Assembly: GCF_000340215.1 (NCBI RefSeq)
Contig: NW_006921539.1
Span: 746,471-810,470 of the forward strand
Length of the DNA: 64,000 nt
Origin: Pseudocercospora fijiensis CIRAD86
Lineage: Eukaryota > Ascomycota > Dothideomycetes > Mycosphaerellales > Mycosphaerellaceae
Reading direction: 5' to 3'
The translations under genes and the position numbers were made by a program. Shown in pieces: positions 44,101 through 55,014 of the stretch (position 1 is its first letter; each line of letters starts with the position of its first letter). The notes beneath the pieces were generated by a model. The model worked only from the letters and a program-made list of their open reading frames with translations. It ran no database searches and had not been told where the DNA came from.

Positions 44101-46160
44101 GAGATTAATTACGATATCTACGATAAGGAAATGCTCGCAGTCGTATCTAGTATTAAGTTTTAGGACTCCGAGCTGAAATTATATAGCCCCTTTACGATTT
44201 AGACGGACTATAAGAACCTAGAATACTTTATAGTAAAGCGCTAACTATCCGAAAGACAGATTCGATAGTAAGAAGAACTAGCGAAGCACTAGTTTACTCT
44301 AGTCTACCGGCCGGGAATCGAAGCTATCCTACCGGATACCTTATCGAGGAGGGAATAAGATACGTTAGGCTAAGACAATAAGCTTTCGAGGTTCCGGAGA
44401 TTCTTAGAGCCGGACCTCTCTCTAAACTAGCCGGAAAACGTCTAGATTTCTAGTACTACTATCCGTAGCTTCCCGCGTATAACGAAGGCGAGCCCGTTGT
44501 CTCTACTCGCGAACGAAACGGAGCCCGCGTAGCCTTTACCGGAAAGCGCTAAACCATTCTAGGACCTAGAGATAAACGATATATAGAAGAGCATTATCGA
44601 GAAAGATACGGTATACTAGACGGTAGTACGAAAAATCCGTAAGAGAGGTAGAACATTGCAACCGGAAATTAAAGCAAAAATTTAGATTAGGGATTATATA
44701 ATAGATCCTAAGGGGTTCCTTCGCTACCGCGGTAAGCTCTAGGTTCTAGGAGCCCTAGCAACGACGGAAACCGAATACAAAGACATAGGGGCCGAGGAAC
44801 TGTAGTAGGATATACTACGTACGAAGATTATCTAGTCGATCTACGACTCGCCGCTCTACGGCTATCCTAGCCGGGATTCTACTGCTTCTATACTAGGTCG
44901 CGACTTTTACTAGCCGCTATAGTCGAAGTAGGTACGGCAATTCCTACGGAACTACAACTATTATAGACGTAATAAGGTATAGAGGGAACACAAATACGGC
45001 CTCCTAAAACCCCTACTAGTACCCGACCGTTTCTTCTAGGAAATCTCGATAGACTTTATAACTAACCTACCGGAGTTAGATAGGAACCGGTATCTATAGG
45101 TAATTAAAGACCGCCTAAGCAAATAGATCGCCCTTATCGGTACTCCCTCTATAAAAGTAGAGGAATGCGCGGTTTTATTCCTAAAATACTAGGTTAGGTA
45201 TTACGGACTTCCTCGTACTATTACTAGCGATAGAGGTACGAATTAGACGAGCACTTTCTAGAGGGAGATATATCGACTACTCGGCGTAAAGTAGAGGTTA
45301 AGCTCCGCCTACTACCTATAAACCGACGGAGGTCCGGAGCGCGTAAACTAAGACGTATAAGCTTACCTACGGAACTATATTAACTAGATATAGTCCGATT
45401 AGAACTAATAGCTTCCTACGGTAGAACTAGCGTTTAACGGGAGACACTAAGCGGGGTTAGGAATAAGCTCTTTCTTCGCGACTTATAGTTACGAATCTAC
45501 CTCCTCTATTACGTTAGAGGAGGACCTAGCTATCGATAGACGGCTAACTGCGGCGAAACGGGCGGAGGAGTTTGTAAACAAGATTAAGTAGATCTTAGAT
45601 CTATACTAAGTATAGATAGCGGAAGCCGTATAGAAATAAGAGGATAGCGCAAATAAGACTAGAACTCTAGCGCCGGTATATCGTATCGGAGACAAGGTCT
45701 AGCTCGACCTAAGGAATTACTAGACTAGTAGACTAAAGAAGAGCCTCGACTCGAAGTACGCTAAGTATACGGTAGAAGAGGTATTATCGCCTATCTTAGT
45801 ACAACTCTCGGGGATACCTAGCAATATTTACCCGGTATTCTATACCGACCTTCTAAGACTTACGAGCCGGGACCCCCTTCTAGGGTAGGTAACCGACGAC
45901 AAATAGCCGGACCCTATCTTAATCGAGACGTATAAAGAGTAGCAGGTCGAAGAAATCCTATATGCCTAAAAAAAGAAGCAAGGCTAAGGGCGAGAAGCAC
46001 TCGTAAAATAGAGCGGATACTATAAACCTATATAGGAACCCCTAGACTATATCGCGGATACCTCCGCGCTAGACGACTTCGAAGCGAAATATAGACAAAT
46101 CGAGGAGAACGACGGGCCTCTAGGAGATTAGGAGAAGAGAGGAAAACGGAAGAAATAACG
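41150..46160 (+). pseudogene. Degraded gag-pol of the chromovirus
   Basis: Recognisable relics are listed in order. The zinc knuckle at 42212-42259 has Tyr where Cys would be. An open stretch at 43141-43347 carries the start of reverse transcriptase ([20 protein letters not shown], then KPGGGLRF). The catalytic YIDD box of RT is at about 43549-43560. An RNase H patch DYSGFAIRGAL is near 44005. Integrase patches SIDFITNLPEL near 45050 and SDRGT near 45229 are visible. A chromodomain-like patch (VEEIL...SGYYKPI) is at about 45947-46040. Stops occur where Gln and Trp codons are expected, so it cannot encode a protein. Only the relics are described. Confidence 0.88.
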
Positions 46161-47489
46161 TAGTAACCTAGAGTTTTTCCGCGGAATAACGGATTTATAG
46201 ATTCTAGGGACTTTTGCTAACTTCTAGAGTTTAGATTTTCTTACTAACTTATTCGACTTAGAATTACTAGAATACTAGAGAAGGGAAACATAATTTAGAG
46301 CTAGGAAGAATTTCATTTAGGTATTTATAAGTAAGTATCGGGTCTCCGCCCGAAATTAGAAGGTTACCTTAGGACTATAAAAAAAAAATAATAATAATAT
46401 ATCCGAAGCTACCTAGAAACCCCTAGAAAACCTACGGAAACCTTCACTCCTCTAGCGGACCTAGACGATTGTTACCGAGACGGAGGGCGGTCGGAACGCT
46501 ACTAAAAAAGAGAGGTTAGCGAGAGAAAGTCGAAGGGTAGCGAGGAACTTACGTCTAAGTCTATTAAGCTACGATATTAGCGACGGTGTTTGTTACCTCC
46601 GAGGCGACAGCGCTAAAACAAACGGTTAGCGAGGGTTTTATCGCGAGGAACGGAGAATTTTACCTAGATAATAACCCCTACGGCTAGAGAGACTTAAGGG
46701 CTTTCTAGGCCTTAAGAACCTTAAGAAGCTCGGAGTGCTTCTCGGCGATATTAGCGCGGATCGCGCGGGTATAGCTAGCGTAGGCTACGTAGGCTATTTA
46801 AGGACTAAATAGTTAGCGAGAGATTTAATATAGGAATCGCGATAACTTATAGTAGGGCGTAGGCAATTCTCTTATAAGCGCAATTAGCGCAAGCCCTCGA
46901 GCTAGCGGGCTTAAGAAAGGTTAGCGGACTCTACGATAAATCGGACGGGAACCTTATAGATTAGTCGGCGTAGTCTTCGCCGGAGTTATAGCAACTAACG
47001 TAGTAAATTCGGCGAGCTATCTAGGATAAGTTAATTTTGCGAAAGGAACCGAGGAGGAAGGGGAGGGACTTACGGTATTAGTAGTAGTAGTAGTAGTAGA
47101 GTTATATATAAAGAAAAGAGGAAGAAGAAGAAAAAGAAGGAAATATTAATACTCCTAGAAGGCGACGCCGAAGTAAAGGTCGCGAAAGCAAAGGAAAGCG
47201 CGATTATAAGTAAAGCGTTTAAAAGCGCAGTTACGGCGCGTTCTAGAAGGCGGTAAGTAGGTAAAAGAGCGCGGTTTAGCAGTCGCGAAGAAAGTTACAG
47301 TCGTTAAAACCCTAGGTACGGTAACCCCGACCGGAAAGCAGCGGAAACCCCGATCGCAAAGGAGGAAACTACGAGCGCGTTACTCTAGAGAAGCTTAGAT
47401 AGGTACAGATCTAACGGATAAAGTAATAGCGATAGAAACTACGGAGGGCTTTCTATCCCTACTAAGGAAGGGGAGGAGGACGGGGGTAA
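46161..47489 (+). other. Retroelement 3' internal region
   Basis: Between the chromodomain relic and the 3' LTR, with no recognisable coding relic. It includes AG-rich repeats near 47090-47145 and the purine-rich tract described separately. Confidence 0.55.
47467..47489 (+). promoter_or_regulatory. Polypurine tract before 3' LTR
   Basis: A purine-rich run (AAGGGGAGGAGGACGGGGG and flanking bases) lies immediately upstream of the 3' LTR, the expected position of the plus-strand priming site. Confidence 0.75.
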
Positions 47490-47676
47490 TATAAAGGGCT
47501 ACGCCCTAGGTAGAAAGCGCTAGCCTTAGGCATTCGGCCTACGCGACTCTAACCTACTACTTAGCGCTTAGCGTACCGTACAAAACTATTCGGATTTACG
47601 TAGATAGACTTAGCTCTTTATCGAACCTATTAAGTCTTATATCTAGTATCTACGTACGCGTTGCTTACCCGTAATA
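47490..47676 (+). repeat. 3' LTR (187 bp)
   Basis: Same length as the 5' LTR, with five transition differences. Followed by the TATAT duplication. Confidence 0.9.
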
Positions 47677-47856
47677 TATATAGAAGCTATTAGTTACCTA
47701 CGCGACCTACGTAACGGCGGAATTTAAAGGAAAACGCGACGAGAACACGTCGATACCGCCTAGAACTACTAATAGCGCTTCTTTACTAAAATTTAGCTAA
47801 GCTAGCGCCGCTAGTATTCGCTTAGGTATGTATTCTTACCCTACTTATTTCTCTAC

Positions 47857-50800
47857 CTATTTCTTCGATCGCTTCGGCTTCTTACTCGTAGTATCTACGC
47901 TCTTACCCTTCTGCTTCTTTAGCGGTAGCGCTATATTAGTCGCTTTTAGAAGGTAATAGCTCGATATAATATCGCTTAGTAATAGCGCTTATAATAGCTT
48001 CGGCGGCGGCGCTTTTGTTAGTATAAGAATAGCTTCCGGATAAGTGCTCTTAAAGTAAGTAAGGACGAGGTTAGTAAAGCCCTTCCTAATATTGTCGCCG
48101 CTCTTATAGAAGACTATTAGTATCTTTAAGATAATAACCTCGCGTTGCTTATCGCTCTCGTCTATACCTTATTAGTCGTATAAGCGCTCGAGTTAAAAGA
48201 TTAACTCGTACGCGTTAGTAAGTACCTCGCGGACGTTTAATTAATAGGTAGGCATATATACGACCTCGGCGGCGGCGGCGTCTTCTTATACTACTATCGA
48301 CTTAGAAGCGTCTTCTTTGCAGACCTCGAGAGCATATCTAGCAAATATATTAACCTATTATTACTAGTAATAATCTTTAATAATAACGCGTTTAAGTATA
48401 AGGTAATAATACTAGAGGTTAGTATAAAGGACGCGATATTAGCGGAAGAATTTATAGTCGTAGGTAAGCGCGCCTATTTCGGTTAATAACGGCTTTAGGT
48501 CTTAGTATACAGACTTATTAAGAACGCGATTAATCTTAGTACTAATCTTGCGCTAAATAGGCTATAGAAGGCGTAGAAGCTAGGTTTAGAGCTTGTCGTC
48601 GTCGCTGCGCGCGAGTAGGTATACGTTTAATGCCTAACGCTTACTAGTAATATCTAACCGAAGGTCTCTAAGCTCGCCCTTCTATATTGTTTGTATAGCT
48701 ACGCCTATTAGTATAAAGTTAGCCGCTATTAGCGACTTATTACTATCTATTTTAAGACACGCGTAAAAGCTCTTATTTATATTAGTATCCTTATATTGTC
48801 TAACGATAGTAGGCACGTTATAGACGCAATAGTAGTTTGCCTATAGGCGAATATCGCTGCCGAAGTCTTAAACTAAATATATATAGTTTAACTCGTAATC
48901 GCTATTTCGGGGGAGGTTATCGATAGCGGCCTAGAGCGACTCTTTCGCGCCTTCGAGCGAGCGGTAGTATACTATAGCGGCGCGTAGGTGTTTATATGTC
49001 TCTTAGTAGATTTTCGCGCTAAAGCGTCTATCGATAGTACGCTAAACATAGACGTAGTATAGCAGGTATATTGTCGTCGTAAATGCTATTTAAACTACGC
49101 GCCGCTCGGCTACCGAGTCGTCTATAAGGAGGAATTTAGGTACCTAAATACCGCCTATTTACCTACTTATAGTACGCAAAAACTCTGTAATAATATCGCC
49201 GTCGTTAGTAGGTAAGAGTATATATACCGCTATACGAGAAATAGTATATTTATCCTTTACTATAATAGTATAAAGAAACTAACCTAGGTAATTAGTCTTA
49301 TACGTTACGTCTATAAACGCGATCGTATAATAGGCTTTAAGTAGTTCTATACTAGTTTTGCTAGTATATACGACGCCGTAGGTAGTCTCTTTATCGATTT
49401 AGCGTATAGCTTCTATATTCTCGCAAAATAGCCCTTCTATAATAATATATTAGTAATTGTTATAATAGAAAACCGCAAATATAAACAAAAGAATCCTAAA
49501 GTTTAGGGTTCGGTCTACTAAGGCGCGCTAGAAGCCGGACCGAGGTGTTGCTATAGCTTCTAAATTATCTTATTAGCTCGAAGCTAAGGCTCTACGGCGC
49601 TTCCGCTTTAGGCGAAGAACTTTAGAATCTCGAGATTCTACCTTTCGTATCTAGTATTCGTAGGCAATCGAGTCTAATATCTTTATCTATTAAGCTAATA
49701 ACTTAGATAGACTTCCGCGTCGATCTATTAGTTAATCGGAGTCTAGATACGCGGGCGCGACGGTCCGTATAGCTGTTTTTCTAACCTTACGCCCTAGCTT
49801 AATAATAATAATAAGATTAACTAACCTTGTTAATACTACTCGAATATATCTTCTTTCTATATTTGCTATACTAGCGACGCGCCGCCGAGCCTTCTATCCT
49901 TATATACCTTCCGGAAGGCGCGACTAGAATTAAGTACGTCGTACTTTATTATAAAATTGCCGCTAGCGGCCTTAAATAGCGTATTCGCTACTAGGTCGTA
50001 CTAAGCCTTTAATGTCTTCTATACCGTACTCGGCTTATATCTATAGTATACCTCGTACCCTATAGTAGTTAATAACGCGCTATACTAGCGGAAGAGGTCG
50101 AAGTTATCTAACTAGTAGTAGTCCGAGTAATTCTTGCGGCTTATACGCTAAACTCGATATACGACAATCTCTAGCTTACTAGACTTATTATCCTTATTAT
50201 ATATAGTATATACCTTTATCGTTATAGGGCAGCCTTACGCGCGTTTAATCTTCTTATTAAAGCGCCGCGTACTATACCCTTTAGTCTTATCTAACTTCTA
50301 GTATAGTTACTTACGAAAGCGGCAAATATAATACGTCGTTTCTAGCCTACTCTTCTCGATATAGTCCTTGTTCTTTGTCTATATATTATTAATATATAGT
50401 AACAACGCGTACTATTGCTTTACTAGCACCTTAAACGAGTCGTCGAAGCCGTATAGAATAGCTTATTCGCGCTATTTACGGAGGTTATCGATATATAGTA
50501 AGGACGCGTAGTACGAGTCTAGCTTAACTAGAACTTAAGACTTTCGAGGGCGGCGATAGTCTAAGGATACTAACGCGTTTTTATTACTAGAATCGACTAA
50601 ATCGTCCTCTTCTTCCTTATCTACCGAAAAGTTAGTAATTCCGACTATACTCTACTCTCGTTATAATCTTATACCTAGCGCGAAGTTACCCTATACCTAC
50701 GATGCTAGTATATCCCTATCCCTACCTCCTCCGAGGTAGTCCGCAATTAATATAGTATTAGAAGACATTAAAGGTATAATTTAAATAATAGAAGAGATAG
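47857..50800 (-). pseudogene. Degraded MULE transposase
   Basis: The minus strand carries one long frame interrupted by RIP-type stops. It ends at about 47857 in a basic tail (TTSKKPKRSKK). At about 49030-49335 it reads FIDVTYKTNYLG, then LLPTNDGDIITEFLRTI, FLLIDDS...ERR and a degraded VHVxRTIDRR-like patch. This is the pattern of the MULE DDE domain of fungal Mutator-like transposases. Upstream, around 50160-50330, a Cys/Arg/Lys-rich segment (YYICRFRK, GYSTRRFNKKIKR) may be a zinc-finger DNA-binding region. The precise start is not determinable. Confidence 0.75.
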
Positions 50801-50954
50801 AAACGATAGCGCGGAGCGATAGTAAGGTATAATAGCAAGGTAGAAAACAATAATCTAAACAAACCGGTACGCGTCGACGCGTAGGAGCGGAAGCGTATAC
50901 AATCTACGCCGACCGCCGCTCTACAAGGTCGGAAGCCCCGGTCAGCTATAGGTC

Positions 50955-50992
50955 AGGCGCTCGGACGCTAGTATAGGACTTTATACGCCTCC
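50955..50992 (-). repeat. Right MULE terminal inverted repeat
   Basis: Its reverse complement from 50987 reads CGTATAAAGTCCTATACT and continues as at the left end. It is followed at 50993-51000 by GACAACGA, the right target duplication. Confidence 0.85.
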
Positions 50993-51133
50993 GACAACGA
51001 CGGCGCTTCCGGTAGGCTGTTTGCAACTCTGATCAGGCTGTGTCGTTTTGTCTCCACCAGATTGAGAAGGCCGAGGAATTGTACCGTTGCTGCGTCTTGA
51101 GTGCATAGTCGCAAGAGTGGCAGCGTTTCCACC
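50993..51133. promoter_or_regulatory. CBS-gene-side remnant of the split promoter
   Basis: Only 141 bp of native sequence, including the duplication, separate the MULE from the ATG at 51134. Any upstream element further away is now MULE sequence. Confidence 0.5.
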
Positions 51134-51729
51134 ATGGCGACGACAGGGCTATCAGCTCCAAGCAATGAAGCTGCAGGCTCCTCAACAACAAGAGAAAGCA
51201 CAAGTCCCTGGGCCAGCAAATATCGCGGCGTACGTATCACTACGTTTGTTATAAGGAATGATACAGTGGTACTTCAAGACCATTGGTCATACTGACAGTG
51301 TAATGTTTCCAGGCCGTAGTAGAAGACCTCGATCCCTCCGCCGCCTTCTCAGTAAAACCCACTACGCCAGTATTCGAAGCCATGATGTCTGCGCTAGAAC
51401 GCGACTATGACCATTTGACCGTGATCGACGAGCACAAAACTCTCCTTGGCTACATGTCGGTGCCGCGATTACGGCAGCTCCTTGAGACCAAGCAGTTTCA
51501 AGAATCAGATCCGGTCGAGAAAGTGATGCAGAAATTCCAGAGGAAAGGCAAAAAGTATAAGCTGATTACGATGGAAACACCCCTTGAAGATTTGGAGGCA
51601 TTCTTTGATGGGAAATTTGGTGGACACAAGAGTGACTTTGCGGTGGTGACGGATCCCGGGAGGAGGTTTGTGCTGGGCGTGGCAACGAAAGATGATTTGA
51701 GGAAGTTTGCGGAGAGGAGACCGAACTGA
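51134..51729 (+). CDS. CBS-domain protein
   Basis: Exon 1 is 51134-51229 and exon 2 is 51313-51729, joined in phase 0 by an 83-bp GTACGT...CCAG intron. The product is 170 aa. Two CBS motifs form one Bateman module: AVVEDLDPSAAFSVKPTTPV to HLTVIDEHKTLLGYMSVPRL, and DPVEKVMQKF to DFAVVTDPGRRFVLGVATKD. CBS pairs bind adenosyl nucleotides and regulate partners. A stand-alone fungal protein of this size has no set function that I know. The ATG lies in a CACCATGG context. It is divergent to MIR1 across the MULE. Confidence 0.85.
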
Positions 51730-52126
51730 GGTCTGTAGGGGTTTTCCGGAACAAGAGACGGCGGATCGCCTGCGTACGAACTCACTTTATTCGCTATCCG
51801 AGCAGCACGTTGGAGCATAGAAAGGGGAATTTGGATTTAGCAAGAGGCGGAATACCCAAACTGGCAATTCGATTACATGAAAAACTTCGGGATCTCTCGA
51901 CGTCTCGATCTTGGGCGCAAAACCAACTCTCCGCTGCCTTCTCTCCTCTGCCTACCGAGATTTATGTTCTCGAAATATCTCTTGGTGACCAAACGTCATT
52001 TCCGCCGGCTCGTGTTGCTATCCATACGGGCCTCTGTCACCTTTCCGAGGCGTCTTAAATCGAAGTGGTATTATCAGCCCAATGGCTGCGCATGAACCAG
52101 ACCCCATTCTACAGACCATATGAAGC
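51730..52126. other. Intergenic, convergent 3' flanks
   Basis: 397 bp between the CBS gene stop and the F-box gene stop. No gene seen. Confidence 0.65.
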
Positions 52127-53101
52127 TCAATAAATGTATATGTCCTGCAGGATCGCCGCCTTCTTTAGCAGTTCCAGTCGCAATTTCTGTTCCAGCGACC
52201 GAGTACGCTCGATCTCGGTATAAGCCCAATCGCTCTTGACGCAGTAAGTGACGGCATGCTCAGCAAAGTGCCGCCACGGCAAGAATGGGACCTCGAAGGT
52301 GCGCACCAGCTCGGGCACGGTGGAAATACCTTGGTGAGTATCCATCCTGGCGCTGAACGGATAAGGTCCATCTCTGTAGATGAATGGAGACGCTCTCAGC
52401 TCGCTCAAGGGTAGAATGCTGTGGAGGGTACTTTCTTGCTCTTGTCGTAACCGAAATGTACAACCAAGAGGCTCTGGTTGCATAGCCGCCGTCTCGAAAA
52501 TTTCTTCTGCCCATGCTCGACCGAACTCTGGAATAGAAGACAGATCCTGCCATTCATGATCGTCCGCGAAGGATACTTTGTCCTGGAAAGTACTGAAGGA
52601 GTGAAATCCCTCTGGCTTATATTTCTTAACAAGAAGTTCTACCATTGTAATAGCAATCCAGATAAGCTGATCCAAAAGGGCATTAACAATAGCTTCCGCG
52701 ACACTATCAGCCGGAAATGGGAGGGTGACATCGTGCTCAGAGCACACTTGATCTGCCTTTAGTCCGTGTCGTAAGAAATTGAAGAGATAGAGCTCAGCAA
52801 AGAGACGGAGATCTTGCGCTCGCATGTGCTGTTCAAGGGGAACACCGCGATGCGTGCACCATCGACGAAGGGCCTCCAAGAAAGTGACTTGGCTGGGGTC
52901 GTAGTCGTAGACATAGTCAACCTTGGCCGTGAGTCGCGCCACCTGGCGAGCACAAATGTCGCGGGACAGAGCGGGAGTGTTGGCACCGATCGTGTCGCGA
53001 AAGTCCCGGCAGACCCGTCTGCAGCGTTGAATATCGCGAGCTGGAATGCGTTCGAAGATGTCGAGCTTCAGCTCAGCCGGAAGGTCGGTGATCTCAGCCA
53101 T
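52127..53101 (-). CDS. F-box protein, intact copy
   Basis: Intronless, 324 aa from the ATG at 53101 (the ATG at 53116 would add five residues; alignment with the second copy favours 53101). The N-terminal F-box is ITDLPAELKLDIFERIPARD followed by RRVCRDFRDTI, which recruits Skp1 in SCF ubiquitin ligases. The C-terminal part is a lineage-specific region with EALRRWCTHRG near 80 and AVTYCVKSDWA near 290, both conserved in the copy at 56831-57766. Substrates are unknown. Confidence 0.8.
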   Translation of the reverse strand: MAEITDLPAELKLDIFERIPARDIQRCRRVCRDFRDTIGANTPALSRDICARQVARLTAKVDYVYDYDPSQVTFLEALRRWCTHRGVPLEQHMRAQDLRLFAELYLFNFLRHGLKADQVCSEHDVTLPFPADSVAEAIVNALLDQLIWIAITMVELLVKKYKPEGFHSFSTFQDKVSFADDHEWQDLSSIPEFGRAWAEEIFETAAMQPEPLGCTFRLRQEQESTLHSILPLSELRASPFIYRDGPYPFSARMDTHQGISTVPELVRTFEVPFLPWRHFAEHAVTYCVKSDWAYTEIERTRSLEQKLRLELLKKAAILQDIYIY

Positions 53102-54257
53102 AGCAGCCGCGAGCATGCTGCGGTAATGGGAGTGCGACTAGTTAAGCGCGTGGTCGCCGCGGCTCGTCTTTATGATCTTCTGGAGTAGATGCCGGTGCTG
53201 TCCAGATGCGGAGTTGTCAGGTTGAATTTTGAGTCAGAGCGAGCCGATCGCGCCGATATGGAGCTCAATATTCGCGGGAAGAACGCTGTGCTTGCTCGTA
53301 GTCGTTGGAGAAACTGCAAGACGACTCGAGCGCTGATGGTCGTTGGTGATATGCCGCAGAAGTAGACAACATTTAACCGCAGACGTAGATGTCTCTAGAA
53401 ATATAAAGCACAGAAGATTGCGTGGAAGTTGTGCATCTGAAGGAAAGTACAGCAGTGAGGGTGGGGCTAAGACTCGATATGGATGGAAAAGTGGGTCGTC
53501 ACATGAAGATTAATTTTTGCAGAAGGCACGAAAAGGTTATATTCAAGCAGAATTGAAAAAGAATTGACGAGGATGAAAGCAGAAATTAATGAGATAATTG
53601 AACGAGTTTGACTTGAATCATATTGATTTCTGAGAACCACCCAAGGCACACGAGAGAGCACTACATAAAAATGACGCCACCACCCAGCCGAATATCGCTG
53701 TACAAATGCCCAAATGCCACCATAAAAGTTTGCCTGAGAAAACCATGAAAGTCATGAAAGTCTGTCAAATGCCACCGAATGCCACCAGCCCTCTGACCAG
53801 CGAGCAGCGAGAGCATGAATATCCACCCTACCATACCAAGTCGAGTGCCTGATGTAGTGGCTGTTGTCGTGAGTGTCGATGAGAAATGCCCTGCTACCGC
53901 ATATTACGCCAAAACACAGAGGGTACAGACCAGTGCCGCAAGAGATCGAAATGCCTTTGACCTGACCGAGTAACCGTTTGATTAAACTCGGCGCCCAGCA
54001 GATGACTCTTTTTGACGGTGTGGATGTCGCGACGATATATCGCGGCTGTGCTGCACTGATCTCCATTGAAGGTATGAAGGCAGAACGCTGCGTGGGTGTA
54101 ATACCCACGTTCGAACGCCACCCTGCTAGAGACGCCGCACGCGCCGGAGTTGTACCTGGAATCCAATGCCACACCCGTTGGCGCTAAGCAAAGGTCGTAC
54201 CGTGTGTTGTATCCTTCTTGAACTCATGCCCATTGCCACCGCCCCACCACGCTTTCA
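53102..54257. other. Intergenic region
   Basis: Upstream of the F-box gene. A/T-rich around 53480-53720. Short open frames at 53752-54187 on both strands are not supported as genes. Confidence 0.5.
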
Positions 54258-55014
54258 TGCCTGTGCTCGCTGCTCGCTGGATCTCTCGCCACCACCGTCT
54301 CTTACAAAACTCGTGTGCCTCTCGCTGCCTGTGCCTGCCATCGCTTGAAGGTGTCGGTGTGAAATCGGTCGGCGTGGAATCGGTCGTTTGTGAAAAGTTG
54401 TGTGGTGGGATGTTGTTATCGGTGTGAAGTTGGTGAGATTGCCGTTTTGGGGAAAAAGTGGGTTTGGTGGGGTCGGTGAGTTGATGATGGTGATGTTGTG
54501 GGCGCGCATTTCGGTGGTGAGGCGCGGTTCGAGCGCGTGACGATGTCGCGTGTGATGTTGTCGCTGCTCTGATGTTAGAAGTCTCGCGAAGAGGCGCAAA
54601 AAGGGAGCAAACCAGTTGTGTTTGATGGAAAGCTCGAATCTATGCAAAGTCAGCGGCAGAAAGTTGGTGAGAAGTGAGTGACGACGTACCAGTTGGATCG
54701 AGTGCGATGATCGCTGCACGTGCGTGCCTTGATGGGTTGTTGGTAGTGAGGTGATGAAGAGTCTGCGCGATGTCAGTGAGGGTGAGGGTCAGTGAGGGTG
54801 GTGCACATACCTTGATGATGTTGATGATGGTTGCTGATGATGGTTGCTGATGATGGTTGCTGATGATGGTTGATGATGTTGTTGATGGAAGTGGATGATG
54901 ATTGATGAAGGAGATGGTTGTTGAAGATGGTTGTTTGGTTGGAAGTGGAGAGAAAAAGTTCAAGTTTGTGCGGAAGAAAAGGTTTCTTAAATAGATGAGA
55001 TTCAGGGTCTGCAC
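54258..55014 (-). ncRNA. Possible spliced minus-strand transcript (noncoding or 84-aa ORF)
   Basis: Two good intron candidates lie in tandem on the minus strand: 54810-54763 (GTATGT...GCAG, 48 bp) and 54690-54640 (GTACGT...ATAG, 51 bp, with a CTGAC branch site). They delimit a 72-nt internal exon. The upstream exon (to about 55014) contains no ATG. The first ATG of the spliced message is near 54511 and opens an 84-codon frame (starts MRAHNITIINSP) to about 54258. This could be a long 5' leader with a small protein, or a noncoding RNA. Support is splice-site quality only. Confidence 0.3.
54820..54885 (+). repeat. GATGATGGTTGCT tandem repeat
   Basis: About four 15-bp units (GATGATGGTTGCT plus GAT) in the first exon of the possible spliced transcript, followed by degenerate GATGTT repeats. 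Confidence 0.75.

Larger units (their letters stand above)
40934..47676 (+). mobile_element. Ty3/gypsy LTR retrotransposon (chromovirus), RIP-inactivated
   Basis: The element spans 6743 bp between and including two 187-bp LTRs, flanked by TATAT target duplications, with a purine-rich tract before the 3' LTR. Plus-strand relics run in the order expected for Ty3/gypsy: Gag zinc knuckle, protease region, reverse transcriptase, RNase H, integrase and a C-terminal chromodomain, which places it among chromoviruses. Frames are cut by dozens of RIP-type stops. It sits in the left non-coding arm of the MULE, so it inserted after the MULE. The near identity of the LTRs indicates the two LTRs were co-mutated or that insertion is fairly recent. 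Confidence 0.92.
40417..50992. mobile_element. Mutator-like (MULE) DNA transposon, hosting a nested retroelement
   Basis: The element spans 10.58 kb including a 6.74-kb nested retrotransposon, so about 3.8 kb of MULE remains. Evidence: inverted termini containing CGTATAAAGTCCTATAC over about 33-38 bp, flanked by an identical 8-bp duplication GACAACGA. The right part (47857-50800) holds a minus-strand transposase relic with a MULE catalytic-domain pattern. The whole element is RIP-mutated (TpA-rich, stops in all frames) while both native flanks are normal. It is inactive. It lies between the phosphate carrier and CBS genes. Confidence 0.82.
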
